Below are positions 1-7,430 of a stretch of DNA of 37,055 nucleotides, piece after piece. Origin of the DNA: an uncultured Prevotellaceae bacterium (GTDB taxonomy: Bacteria; Bacteroidota; Bacteroidia; Bacteroidales; Bacteroidaceae); contig ONHN01000023.1 of assembly GCA_900317635.1 (NCBI GenBank), positions 23,863-60,917 of the forward strand. The letters run 5' to 3'. Numbering within the stretch: position 1 is the first letter of the stretch; each line of letters starts with the position of its first letter. The notes below the pieces were generated by a model. That model saw nothing but the letters and a program-made list of their open reading frames with translations. It ran no database searches and was not told the origin of the DNA. The position numbers and the translations under genes were made by a program.

Positions 1-1
1 G

Positions 2-214
2 GCGGAGGACATTGCGCAGGGCAACACGTTCACGCGCGGCGACGTCATTGGCGTGGTGCAGGCCGTGGCGGGCCGCATTGCGCGCTATGCGGCGCAGGGC
101 CTGACGGTGCGCATCGAGGGCTTGGGCACGTTTCGCGCCCCCTTTGCAACACAACTTATTAGCAATGCGCGGCACACTCTGCACACCATCGTAGCAGGAA
201 CATCCGAAATTTGA
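2..214 (+). CDS. HU-like DNA-binding protein, C-terminal part (5' end outside window)
   Basis: The reading frame is open from the window edge to TGA at 212-214 and gives 70 residues. It contains the pattern G-D-V-I-G-V-V-Q-A followed by V-R-I-E-G-L-G-T-F, typical of the second half of Bacteroidota HU-family DNA-binding proteins, where helices lead into the DNA-binding beta-arm. Family members normally continue for several dozen residues after GLGTF. Here only about 22 residues follow (ending QLISNARHTLHTIVAGTSEI), so the end is short or replaced. The same tail recurs in decayed form at 31743-31820. Such proteins bind DNA non-specifically and help organise the nucleoid. The family call is good; whether this copy is functional cannot be judged without the missing start. 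Confidence 0.6.
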   Translation, partial: AEDIAQGNTFTRGDVIGVVQAVAGRIARYAAQGLTVRIEGLGTFRAPFATQLISNARHTLHTIVAGTSEI

Positions 215-223
215 AATTCTTAC

Positions 224-463
224 TTATTCTTTCGCTCTCTTTACAAATTCAGTAGGGGTCATCACTAAAATATCGAATTGGCTGTAACCACTCTTATCGC
301 GAGTGATAATAAGGTCTGAAAATCCTTGTTGTGCAGACATCTACAGAACAGCATCCTCATAGTCGGAGGGGCAGAGTTCTACAGCATCCATCAGCTGGCG
401 CAGCCCTATAGGCATTACCTCAAGTAGCTGACACAACTCCTTTATCTTTTTTATTACTATCCG
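224..463 (-). pseudogene. PIN-domain (VapC-like) toxin remnant
   Basis: On the minus strand one frame is open from about 463 to TAA at 224-226, except for a single TAG at 341-343. The translation contains D-Y-E-D-A-V-L, then the stop, then MSAQQGFSDLIITRDKSGYS and ends I-L-V-M-T-P-T-E-F. This order (DYEDA, a G-F-xx-I-I-T-R-D block with the acidic residue, then LTPEEF) is the C-terminal half of PIN-domain ribonucleases of toxin-antitoxin modules. The stop replaces what is normally an aromatic or Gln codon just before the MSA block. The N-terminal half, including the first catalytic Asp, is missing and the frame runs into the palindrome at 451-560. No antitoxin gene is visible. This is a dead gene, probably truncated by the palindromic element. 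Confidence 0.6.
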
Positions 464-560
464 CTAAACTTTCGTCATTAGAATAAAATTAGGGCTGACA
501 CCGAATCTGGTATCAGCCCTAATTTTATTCTAATGACGAAAGTTTAGCGGACAATAATAA
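451..560. repeat. 110-bp near-perfect palindrome (MITE-like or terminal-repeat relic)
   Basis: Arms 460-498 and 513-551 are exact reverse complements over 39 bases. The match extends outward to 451 and 560 with two mismatches, and inward around a four-base loop near 504-507. A bidirectional terminator would not need such a long perfect stem. Two abutting terminal inverted repeats, or a miniature inverted-repeat element, explain it better. The left border coincides with the broken end of the PIN gene remnant. I see no convincing target-site duplication. The rest of the interval, 561-652, is AT-rich non-coding DNA downstream of ribD. Confidence 0.75.
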
Positions 561-652
561 TTCATAATCTACTGCACTTGCTTAGTTATGATGACAAAAA
601 TACATAAAATTCTACACAAAGAGCATATAGCCATATAATAAAGCGCAAAACC

Positions 653-1624
653 CTACTTCTCCCAATGCGTGAACGCGGAGCCGAAGTGTTGTTCCACGCT
701 GACGCGCACGCCTACGGGCATTTTCGGCGCGGGCACACCGCTGCCTAATTCTACGGCGGAGCGCTCTTCGTAGGCTTCGTCCCATAGGCCTTCGTCGATG
801 AAGGTCTGTAGCGTTTGCCGCCCACCTTCCACCAAAACCGACTGCTTCCCCTGTTGCCACAGCGCTTGCAAGAGCGTTTGCGTATCGTCGTAAGCCTGCC
901 AGAGAGCTGGCAACTCGTCCTCGCCCACACAGCCCAGCACAACAGGCGAAGGATCCGCGCCACTCCATGCGCGCACGTTCAGGCGTGGCCTATCGAGCTG
1001 CAAAGTGCGATGCCCCACAACGATGGCTTGCGCTTCGCCCCGCAACCTATGCACAAACTGCTGCGAACGCTCCGTTGAAAGCCGCGCGGCTGGAACATCC
1101 TCGAAACGCTCGCGCCAATGGTCAAGATAACCATCGCTGCTAACGGCCCATTTCAACGTAACATACGGGCGGCGCAAAGTGTGATACGTAATGAACTTGC
1201 GATTTAGGTGCTTGCAAGCTTCCTCCAACACGCCGACAGTTACCTCAATGCCAGCCGCGCGCAACTGCTCAATGCCCCCGCCACTGACCTTAGGAAATGG
1301 ATCCTCACAGCCAACGACGACGCGACGCACCCCTTGGCGAATGATGAGTTCCGAGCAGGGTGGCGTTTTCCCATAGTGGCAACAGGGCTCCAAACTCACG
1401 TAGAGCGTGGCTTTAGGCAGCAGGGCGCGGTCGGCCTCACTGACTGCGGCTAAGGCGTTGACCTCTGCGTGCGGACCGCCGCAGCGCACGTGGTAACCTT
1501 CGCCTATGATGCGACCATCGCAAACCACAACGGCTCCCACCATCGGGTTGGGGGCTGTGCGCCCCGCTCCCAAAGCGGCTATCTGCAGGGCGCGGCGCAT
1601 ATAGCGTTCATCCTCGTGTAACAT
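653..1624 (-). CDS. ribD: Bifunctional riboflavin biosynthesis deaminase/reductase RibD
   Basis: Two consecutive steps of riboflavin synthesis: deamination of the pyrimidine released by GTP cyclohydrolase II, then NADPH-dependent reduction of the ribosyl side chain, in the cytoplasm. The 323-residue protein has an N-terminal zinc deaminase domain with H-A-E at 52-54 (ligand His and catalytic Glu) and P-C-C-H-Y-G-K-T-P-P-C at 80-90 supplying the zinc cysteines. The C-terminal reductase domain begins near 148 with V-T-L-K-W-A and includes V-E-G-G-R near 265. Length is slightly short for the family but both domains are complete. The ATG at 1622-1624 precedes MLHEDERYMRRAL, a typical start. It is the last gene of the run, 15 bases after the WbqC-family gene, so probably co-transcribed. 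Confidence 0.93.
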   Translation of the reverse strand: MLHEDERYMRRALQIAALGAGRTAPNPMVGAVVVCDGRIIGEGYHVRCGGPHAEVNALAAVSEADRALLPKATLYVSLEPCCHYGKTPPCSELIIRQGVRRVVVGCEDPFPKVSGGGIEQLRAAGIEVTVGVLEEACKHLNRKFITYHTLRRPYVTLKWAVSSDGYLDHWRERFEDVPAARLSTERSQQFVHRLRGEAQAIVVGHRTLQLDRPRLNVRAWSGADPSPVVLGCVGEDELPALWQAYDDTQTLLQALWQQGKQSVLVEGGRQTLQTFIDEGLWDEAYEERSAVELGSGVPAPKMPVGVRVSVEQHFGSAFTHWEK

Positions 1625-1639
1625 GATTGGGAGAGGGTA

Positions 1640-2299
1640 TTATGACGTTAAACTTTCTGCTAACAATAAGCGTGTTTCAGGGCCCATGCAACAAATGGCA
1701 TCGATGCAAGAAAGGCGCGGAATAAACTCACCCGATGGACTGAATGGTTGCCAATAGGCCATGTCGTTGAAACCGCTATAGCTCGCCAATTCGCACGGTT
1801 CGGATAAGAGGCGCAAATCAAAGCCATCTGCGACATCACGCGCGTACTGCTTTGTATATACAGGAGCGTAGTCAATACCTATAAATTGGCAGAGCAACGC
1901 CGTCAGCTGCTCGTTGAAATCGAGCAAATAGCGCGGTGGAGTGCGGTAGAGGGGCTCCATCTCGGGCGCGAGATAAGGAAAGTAAGGCGTATTGTCGTAG
2001 GCCGTGCGCAGTGCCTGCCAGTGCTGATGCGCCCAATGGCCGTGCGCGCTGATTTCAACATCACGGTAAGGGGTATTGTTACCTTTCCTGCTGACGGGTA
2101 CCGTCAGTGCCAGAGCCCCTTGCGGCGAACCGATGCGCGCGCGGTTCTGATAGGTTTGCTTCACGTAGCTCCCCTGCGTCTCAACAAGGACGTTTCCGCC
2201 CGCAGCGAACAGATAAGCAAAGAGCGGCAACGGCGGGAGATAGGTTGACGGAAGAAGATAATGAGCGGGCACAAGCGTTTTTTGCGTTTTAGGAAGCAC
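1640..2299 (-). CDS. WbqC family protein
   Basis: A 219-residue cytoplasmic protein of the WbqC family (PF08889), found in some O-antigen clusters and, in Bacteroidota, commonly near lepB. Features seen: the N-terminal S-T-Y-L-P-P block, then Y-V-K-Q-T-Y-Q-N-R-A-R-I (family pattern of Asn/Arg in a strand), L-T-V-P-V, a W-x-x-Q-H-W-Q-A-L-R-x-A-Y segment and N-x-x-P-Y-F near 105. No catalytic mechanism is established for the family, so I assign no reaction. The start is GTG at 2297-2299; no in-frame ATG lies nearby upstream, and a later alternative start is possible. It follows lepB after an 83-base gap holding a repeat and precedes ribD by 15 bases. Confidence 0.8.
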   Translation of the reverse strand: MLPKTQKTLVPAHYLLPSTYLPPLPLFAYLFAAGGNVLVETQGSYVKQTYQNRARIGSPQGALALTVPVSRKGNNTPYRDVEISAHGHWAHQHWQALRTAYDNTPYFPYLAPEMEPLYRTPPRYLLDFNEQLTALLCQFIGIDYAPVYTKQYARDVADGFDLRLLSEPCELASYSGFNDMAYWQPFSPSGEFIPRLSCIDAICCMGPETRLLLAESLTS

Positions 2300-2308
2300 A
2301 ACATTTTG

Positions 2309-2390
2309 AGTGACGAGTTACAAGTTGCAGATGCGCTTGTCGTCGGCGTAGCCCTACTCGTAACTTGTCTCTCGTAAACTTGTCACTTTA
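2309..2390. repeat. Short intergenic repeat, copy a (TCGGCGTAGCC core)
   Basis: The core at 2328-2354 is identical over 27 bases to 4012-4038. The flanks are built from permutations of GTGACGAGTTACAAGT and its complement, so the unit can fold back on itself. Related cores lie at 15639-15654, 28716-28729 and 34471-34483. The end of lepB (stop at 2383-2385) overlaps the right flank. Confidence 0.65.
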
Positions 2391-3837
2391 TCTTGCTCAC
2401 ATTCTTAAACAGCCTATTCCAACGAATCTTCCCGCTGAAAAGGCCATAATCCTTGTCGAGCGAGAGCCATACGAAGAGCGGTTTACCCACCACGTGGTCC
2501 TCGGGCACGAAGCCCCAGAAGCGGCTGTCGGCTGAGCCGTCGCGGTTGTCGCCCTGCATCCAGTAGTAGTTGAGCTTAAAGGTGTAGCTATCTGTCTGCT
2601 TGCCGTTGATGTAGATTTTGCCGTTCTTCACGTCGAGCGTATTGCCTTCGTAAACACGAATACAACGCTCGTAAACGGGCAGTTCGTCAAGGGTCAGGCG
2701 GCGGGTTGCACCGCGCTTCGGTATCCAGATGGGGCCATAGTCGGCGCAGGTCCACGTCTTAGCTTTGTTCAGCGGATAGAGCCATTCGCTCGTTGAGGGG
2801 TAAGGCGCAATCTCGGCTATGCAGCCTTCTGCCTGCAAGCGCTTTTTGGCCGCTTCCGTCAGCGGGATGCGGAGCGAAACATGCCCTTGATAGTCGGTAG
2901 CTTGCAAGTCTTCCTGCGATATGCCCAGCTCCTTTATCAAGTCTTCCGTTGGCATGTTCTTCCAGCGCACTTGATAGCACTGCTGTGCTTGTTCTGGCTG
3001 CGGAATGGCCTTGCCGTCTATATATATAATATTGTGTCGTATCTGCAAGGTTTGCCCTGGCAGGCCCACGCAACGCTTCACGTAGTTCTCGCGACGATCG
3101 GTAGGCCGCGAAACGATGTTGCCAAACTGTTCGGGGTTTTTCCTGATATAGTCCAGGCCCGCCAACCGCACGCGCGTATAGACGGCTTGTTGCTCAGCGT
3201 AAGGCGTTTCGGGCGTCAGGGCTTGCAGCGCCGTGTCGCCAGCAGCGGCAAGGATTTGCTGCCCCACTTGATACGTCAAGCCGTAGAAGTCTTGGTCCTG
3301 CACGTTGACGCAGACGGTGTCGCCGCTGGGATAGTTAAACACAACGATGTCCATCAGCTCAGGCCCATCGCCAAAGCCTTTCACGCGGCGATAGTCCCAG
3401 TGTGGCTTCTCAAGATAGCTCTTACACTCCAACAGCGGAAGCGTGTGTTGCACAAGGGGCATCGACAACGGCGTTTGCGGAATACGCGGACCATACGAGA
3501 GCTTCGAAACAAGCAGGTAGTCGCCCGTTAGCAACGTCTTTTCAAGCGAAGACGAAGGAATGACGAAGTTTTGAAAGAAGAATTGGTTGAGGAAATAAAC
3601 GGCCACGAGCGCAAAGACAATGGCATCAACCCATGCCATGGCCGAACGGGCGGCACGGTTCTTCAAGCCTTTCCACCACCCCCAGTTGATGTAGCGCGTG
3701 GTGTAGGCATCGAGGATGAAAGGCACGACAAGCAGGCCCCACCAGCTGCCTACCCAATAGAGGAACAGTAGGTAAAGCACCGTGTACAATGCAGCTTTTA
3801 TGTAGCTGGCGCGAGTTGGTTTACGTTTCTGAGCCAT
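2383..3837 (-). CDS. lepB: Signal peptidase I
   Basis: Membrane serine protease that removes signal peptides from exported proteins. The 484-residue chain has hydrophobic N-terminal segments at about 14-43 and a further one at 70-85, then F-V-I-P-S-S-S-L-E-K-T-L with the nucleophile at Ser97. The general-base Lys254 sits in N-Y-V-K-R-C-V-G-L-P-G, and the C-terminal box is Q-G-D-N-R-D-G-S-A-D-S-R. Between Ser and Lys boxes lies a stretch of about 150 residues, far longer than in E. coli LepB. Large inserts are common in Bacteroidota signal peptidases. I chose the ATG at 3835-3837 (MAQKRKPTRAS); an upstream in-frame extension to 3906 is not conserved-looking. Its neighbours are dapB upstream and the WbqC-family gene downstream. 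Confidence 0.92.
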   Translation of the reverse strand: MAQKRKPTRASYIKAALYTVLYLLFLYWVGSWWGLLVVPFILDAYTTRYINWGWWKGLKNRAARSAMAWVDAIVFALVAVYFLNQFFFQNFVIPSSSLEKTLLTGDYLLVSKLSYGPRIPQTPLSMPLVQHTLPLLECKSYLEKPHWDYRRVKGFGDGPELMDIVVFNYPSGDTVCVNVQDQDFYGLTYQVGQQILAAAGDTALQALTPETPYAEQQAVYTRVRLAGLDYIRKNPEQFGNIVSRPTDRRENYVKRCVGLPGQTLQIRHNIIYIDGKAIPQPEQAQQCYQVRWKNMPTEDLIKELGISQEDLQATDYQGHVSLRIPLTEAAKKRLQAEGCIAEIAPYPSTSEWLYPLNKAKTWTCADYGPIWIPKRGATRRLTLDELPVYERCIRVYEGNTLDVKNGKIYINGKQTDSYTFKLNYYWMQGDNRDGSADSRFWGFVPEDHVVGKPLFVWLSLDKDYGLFSGKIRWNRLFKNVSKIK

Positions 3838-3984
3838 AATCAATGTGTAACGTATTAAGTGTTCATTAAGCGTTGCCGAAGGCGACACGCCTGAAGCAAG
3901 AGGCACTGCAACGTTTAATGCTAATTGATGTAATTCAAGTTGTGGAAGCTACGCTCACTTAGAAGTAAAAGGAGGTACTTTTAA

Positions 3985-4060
3985 CGTAACAAGTTACGAG
4001 TTACAAGCCACCAGATGCGCTTGTCGTCGGCGTAGCCCAGCTTGTCACTCGTCACAAACA
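3985..4060. repeat. Short intergenic repeat, copy b (TCGGCGTAGCC core)
   Basis: This second copy of the element at 2309-2390 shares the identical 27-base core at 4012-4038. Its flanks contain ACAAGTTACGAGTTACAAG on the left and CTTGTCACTCGTCAC on the right. It sits between dapB and lepB. The remaining gap, 3838-3984, has no ORF and no clear promoter match. Confidence 0.65.
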
Positions 4061-4071
4061 AGAATCCTGCC

Positions 4072-4833
4072 TTATTGCAGCAAATCCTTCATCATGTCGT
4101 CTATCGTCAGCAGCCCCGTGTGCGCGGCGGTGTATTCTGCTGCCAGCACGGCACCGAGCGCAAAGCCCTGACGCGTGTGGGCACTGTGGGTGATGACGAT
4201 TTCGTCGGCGGGCGAATCGTAACGAATGGTATGGATACCAGGCACTTCGCCGCGCCTTACGGCATCAATGCGCAGTTGGTCGGCGGCGACGTTCTCGTTG
4301 CCGCTCACGCTGCCGTCGGCGGCTGTCAGCGTGCCGCTGACCCACTCCTCCTTGCGCTCCAGTGCCTCTACGATGTCTTCGGCCAGGGTGATGGCCGTGC
4401 CGCTGGGCGCATCGAGCTTATGAATGTGGTGCGTTTCCTCCATCGCCACGTCGTACTGGGGGAAGCGGTTCATGAGGCGGGCAAGAAACTTGTTCACTTC
4501 GCGGAAAATGGCAACGCCCAGCGAGAAGTTACTGGACCAAAACAGCGTGTTGCCGCCGTTGATGAGACGTGCCACGTCCTCGCTGTGGTCTTTGCGCCAG
4601 CCCGTCGAGCCGCTCACCACCTTCACCCCCTGGTGGAATGCAGCCGTTATGTTAGCATACGCGGCGGTGGGAGTGGTGAACTCAATGGCCACATCGGCGC
4701 GACGGAAGGCGTCGCTGTCGATGTCGCTGCGGTTGTCAATGTCGATGATGCAGCATATCTCGTGGCCGCGCTGACGAGCTATCTGCTCTATCATGCGTCC
4801 CATCTTGCCGTATCCTATCAGTGCTATGTTCAT
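4072..4833 (-). CDS. dapB: 4-hydroxy-tetrahydrodipicolinate reductase
   Basis: NAD(P)H-dependent reduction in the diaminopimelate/lysine pathway, supplying peptidoglycan precursors. The 253-residue protein opens with the dinucleotide motif G-Y-G-K-M-G at 7-12. The catalytic signature E-T-H-H-I-H-K-L-D-A-P-S-G-T-A spans 133-147, with His135/His136 as catalytic/substrate residues, Lys139 as the proton donor and Gly-Thr 145-146 binding substrate. Length agrees with the family. ATG at 4831-4833 lies 12 bases after the queF stop, so it is probably translated from the same mRNA as queC-queF. No dapA is visible in the window. Confidence 0.95.
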   Translation of the reverse strand: MNIALIGYGKMGRMIEQIARQRGHEICCIIDIDNRSDIDSDAFRRADVAIEFTTPTAAYANITAAFHQGVKVVSGSTGWRKDHSEDVARLINGGNTLFWSSNFSLGVAIFREVNKFLARLMNRFPQYDVAMEETHHIHKLDAPSGTAITLAEDIVEALERKEEWVSGTLTAADGSVSGNENVAADQLRIDAVRRGEVPGIHTIRYDSPADEIVITHSAHTRQGFALGAVLAAEYTAAHTGLLTIDDMMKDLLQ

Positions 4834-4845
4834 ATCTTTCGGGTG

Positions 4846-5334
4846 TCAATTGTTTAGTCCGTGGTGGTTAAAGCGCGTTTCGGCCAACGCTTCGTATTTC
4901 GTGCCAGGGCGGCCGTAGTTCACGTAGGGATGAATGCTGATGCCGCCGCGCGGGGTGAAGAGGCCCAACACCTCAATGTATTTGGGGTCCATGAGGCGTA
5001 TCAAGTCCTTCATGATGACGTTGACGCAATCTTCGTGGAAGTCGCCATGATTGCGAAAGCTAAAGAGGTAGAGCTTCAAACTCTTGCTTTCCACCATGCG
5101 CTGGTCGGGGATGTAAGTGATGCGGATTTCGGCAAAGTCTGGCTGCCCCGTAATGGGACACAGCGTTGTGAACTCTGGGCAATTGAAACGCACCCAATAG
5201 TCGTTGTCAGGATGACGGTTCTGGAAAGTCTCCAACACCTCGGGGGCGTAATCGTCGCTGTATTTCGTTTTGCGCCCTAAGGCTTGCAGTCCTTCTTCTT
5301 CGCGCGTAGTGTGGGTGGAAAGATCGTTGTTCAT
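4846..5334 (-). CDS. queF: NADPH-dependent 7-cyano-7-deazaguanine reductase QueF
   Basis: It reduces the nitrile of preQ0 to the amine of preQ1 in queuosine tRNA modification. It is the short single-domain type (162 residues). The thioimide-forming Cys59 and the general acid Asp66 lie in [11 protein letters not shown]. The QueF motif V-E-S-K-S-L-K-L-Y is at 81-89, followed by [10 protein letters not shown] with His100/Glu101 for substrate binding. I start at ATG 5332-5334 because the upstream in-frame extension overlaps queC and is not family-like. The ATG shares an ATGA overlap with the queC stop, showing translational coupling. Confidence 0.94.
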   Translation of the reverse strand: MNNDLSTHTTREEEGLQALGRKTKYSDDYAPEVLETFQNRHPDNDYWVRFNCPEFTTLCPITGQPDFAEIRITYIPDQRMVESKSLKLYLFSFRNHGDFHEDCVNVIMKDLIRLMDPKYIEVLGLFTPRGGISIHPYVNYGRPGTKYEALAETRFNHHGLNN

Positions 5335-6011
5335 TGTGCGTTGGCGGTTTGTTGTTTTTGTGCAAGATATTGTTGCAATCCGTGCTGGCGAAGTTTGCAA
5401 GCAGGGCAATGCCCGCAGCCATCGCCGACAATGCCGTTGTAACACGTCAGCGTTTGCGTGCGAACGAGGTCGAACACGCCCAAGCTGTCGGCCAAAGCCC
5501 ACGTCTGTGCCTTGTCAAGCTCCATCAAGGGCGTGTGGATAACGAACTGCTCGTCCATAGCGAGGTTCAGCGTGGCGTTGAGCGAACGAATGAAGGTGTC
5601 GCGACAGTCGGGGTAACCGCTGTAATCCGTGTGTGAAACACCAGTAATAAGATGCCGAATGCCGCGCTCACGGGCAATAACGGCTGCAATGCTCAGGAAA
5701 AACAGGTTGCGGCCTGGGACGAACGTATTGGGGGGCGTACCGTCGGCAGGTTGTTCCGCATCCATTGTTATCGACGTGTCGGTCAGCGAATTTCGGCCAA
5801 GCCCGCCGATGAGCGGAGCGTCGAGGAGGGTGAACGAAACGCCCGCCAGCTCGGCAATGCGCCGTGCCACGGAGGTTTCTTGCTGGTGTTTCTGTCCGTA
5901 GGCAAAGGTAAGGGTTTGTACCTCTGCAAAGTGCTGCTTTGCCCAGAAGAGGCAGGTGGTTGAGTCCTGGCCGCCGCTGAAGACAACTAAGGCTTTGTCT
6001 GCTATCATCAT
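5331..6011 (-). CDS. queC: 7-cyano-7-deazaguanine synthase QueC
   Basis: ATP-dependent conversion of 7-carboxy-7-deazaguanine to preQ0 in queuosine synthesis. The 226-residue protein has the PP-loop S-G-G-Q-D-S at 12-17 and a C-terminal zinc site with Cys190, Cys199, Cys202 and Cys205 (C-x8-C-G-H-C-P-A-C). V-P-G-R-N at 98-102 and [14 protein letters not shown] at 123-136 are family signatures. Two consecutive ATGs (6009-6011 and 6006-6008) are possible starts; the first is used here. The ten upstream codons overlap the structured leader and are probably not translated. No queD or queE lies in the window. Confidence 0.95.
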   Translation of the reverse strand: MMIADKALVVFSGGQDSTTCLFWAKQHFAEVQTLTFAYGQKHQQETSVARRIAELAGVSFTLLDAPLIGGLGRNSLTDTSITMDAEQPADGTPPNTFVPGRNLFFLSIAAVIARERGIRHLITGVSHTDYSGYPDCRDTFIRSLNATLNLAMDEQFVIHTPLMELDKAQTWALADSLGVFDLVRTQTLTCYNGIVGDGCGHCPACKLRQHGLQQYLAQKQQTANAQ

Positions 6012-6013
6012 TT

Positions 6014-6044
6014 CTTGTTTTTTACGAGGTTTTCCAAGCACTCG
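6014..6044 (-). promoter_or_regulatory. Candidate preQ1-I-like riboswitch pseudoknot in queC leader
   Basis: In the minus-strand RNA, CGAG (6044-6041) can pair with CUCG (6028-6025) as stem P1. CUUG (6038-6035) in the loop can pair with CAAG (6017-6014) downstream. The linker between P1 and the second helix is UAAAAAA, matching the A-rich tail typical of class I preQ1 aptamers. The pseudoknot ends two bases before the queC AUG, which suits translational control. P1 is only 4 bp and I cannot verify the ligand-binding bases, so this is a candidate. Confidence 0.4.
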
Positions 6045-6073
6045 GAGGCTCTACGCGAGCCGCATTGGAGCTG

Positions 6074-6081
6074 CAAAGTTA
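6074..6081 (-). promoter_or_regulatory. Probable -7 promoter element for queC-queF-dapB
   Basis: The minus strand reads TAACTTTG, a full match to the Bacteroidota -7 consensus TAnnTTTG. No clear TTTG -33 element is seen. Transcription would start near 6067, giving a leader of about 55 bases that contains the pseudoknot. Confidence 0.45.
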
Positions 6082-6205
6082 AGGATTTCTGCGGGTAATG
6101 CCCTGTTTGCGTATTGTTTTTTCAACCCGAAGGAGAAAAGCTCCGTGGCTTAATAAGAAAAACGAACAGCCCAACAGCTGTTAACGAGGGGGCTTTCGCG
6201 ACGTG

Positions 6206-6267
6206 TTCCATGCGGGGATGGAAAAGATTCCATGCGGGGATGGAACGGAGTCCATGCGGGGATGGAA
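6206..6267. repeat. Three 22-bp tandem units, each an interrupted palindrome
   Basis: TTCCATGCGGGGATGGAA occurs at 6206-6223 and 6228-6245, and with one end base changed at 6250-6267, an exact 22-base period. Each unit is an inverted repeat (TTCCAT / ATGGAA) around GCGGGG. A degraded fourth half-unit (TCCATG) follows near 6273. It lies between the end of pdxB and the queC promoter. The rest of 6082-6360 holds no gene that I can support. Confidence 0.75.
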
Positions 6268-6360
6268 TTTCCTCCATGTCCGCAGAGAGTCGGAGGGAAA
6301 GCCCTTGGCGTCGCAACGCAAGCGTTTGACGCAGCTCCTACAAGCCTGACAAAGAAAGCG

Positions 6361-7386
6361 TTAAAGCCATTCGCGCCGCAAAGGATAGTGCCCACGTAGC
6401 TGCTCGAAACGCTCGGGTGTCGCCTTCAGCGCACGGCTGTCCACCAAAGGATTGTAGAGCTGGACGGCGATGGGCGCATCGTCGGCACCGGCCAGCCGAT
6501 AGGCGTAACCAGAAGCTATGGCGGGGGCTTGGATGTTGAATGAAAGACTTTTCCCAAAAGCCTGTGCCACGGCCTGAAGAGCCATCTGCGTTCCGCAGGC
6601 CTTTCCGTCGGCACTGTAGCCCGCAATGTGGGGCGTAGCGATATAGGCACGCTGAAGCAGAGGCTGGCTGATGTGGGGTTCGTCTTCCCACGTATCGACC
6701 ACCGCTGCGCGGACGCGCCCTGCGTCTAAAGCCTCTATGAGCGCACTGGTAGCCACCACCTCGCCACGGCTGCTGTTGATGATGACGGGCCGGAGCGCAA
6801 GGTTTTGCAGGAAAGAGGCATCGACGAGGTGGCGCGTAGGCCACGGCCCATCCGCAGAGAGCGGAACGTGGAACGTAATGACCTCCGCCTCCTGCGCTAT
6901 TTGCTCCAACGGACAAAAGCCTTGACCGCCCTCGACGACGGCACGCGGCGGGTCGTTGAGCAGGATGCGGAAGCCTAATTCGCGACACAGCTGCGCCACC
7001 TTCGTCCCAACGTTTCCCACGCCCACGATGCCCACCACGGCACTGGCAGAAATCAGTCCGTCGCGCCGCAGGAGGTAGAGACTGCTACCTACGTACTGCG
7101 CCACGCTCGCCGCATTGCAGCCAGCGCAATTTGTCCAGCCGATGCCTGCGCCGTCAAGAAAGTCTGTGTCGAGGTGGTCGAAGCCTATCGTAGCTGTGGC
7201 CACAAAGCGCACGCTACTCCCTTGGAGCAGTGCAGCATCGCAACGGGTGCGCGTGCGCACTATCAGCGCGTCGGCATCGCGCACGTCGGCTGCCGATATT
7301 TCGCTCCCGGGCAAATACACGCATTCGCCCAAGCGTTCGGCCTGACCTCGAAGGTAGGGTATGCGGTCGTCAATAACGATTTTCAT
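6361..7386 (-). CDS. pdxB: Erythronate-4-phosphate dehydrogenase PdxB
   Basis: NAD-dependent oxidation of 4-phosphoerythronate in the DXP-dependent pyridoxal phosphate pathway. The 341-residue D-2-hydroxyacid dehydrogenase has the NAD motif G-V-G-N-V-G at 122-127. The catalytic set is Arg207 (S-S-R-G-E-V), Glu236 in D-T-W-E-D-E-P, and His253 (T-P-H-I-A-G-Y-S-A-D-G-K). The block T-A-T-I-G-F-D-H-L-D near 64-73 and the GYSADGK ending are PdxB features that separate it from phosphoglycerate dehydrogenase. The C-terminal dimerisation domain is present but short. Start ATG 7384-7386. It follows the DUF3108 gene by 44 bases and is probably the last gene of that run. Confidence 0.92.
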   Translation of the reverse strand: MKIVIDDRIPYLRGQAERLGECVYLPGSEISAADVRDADALIVRTRTRCDAALLQGSSVRFVATATIGFDHLDTDFLDGAGIGWTNCAGCNAASVAQYVGSSLYLLRRDGLISASAVVGIVGVGNVGTKVAQLCRELGFRILLNDPPRAVVEGGQGFCPLEQIAQEAEVITFHVPLSADGPWPTRHLVDASFLQNLALRPVIINSSRGEVVATSALIEALDAGRVRAAVVDTWEDEPHISQPLLQRAYIATPHIAGYSADGKACGTQMALQAVAQAFGKSLSFNIQAPAIASGYAYRLAGADDAPIAVQLYNPLVDSRALKATPERFEQLRGHYPLRREWL

Positions 7387-7430
7387 ATTACTCTATAAGC
7401 CGCCCATAAAGGCCGTCTCAACGCGCAAAG

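Noticed and set aside
4042-4857. 271-codon plus-strand ORF opposite dapB
   Set aside because: dapB motifs on the minus strand are complete; the antisense frame has no family features.
6206-6267. Possible CRISPR array
   Set aside because: Units are separated by only four bases, with no room for spacers, and no cas genes are present. The same holds for 31601-31684.
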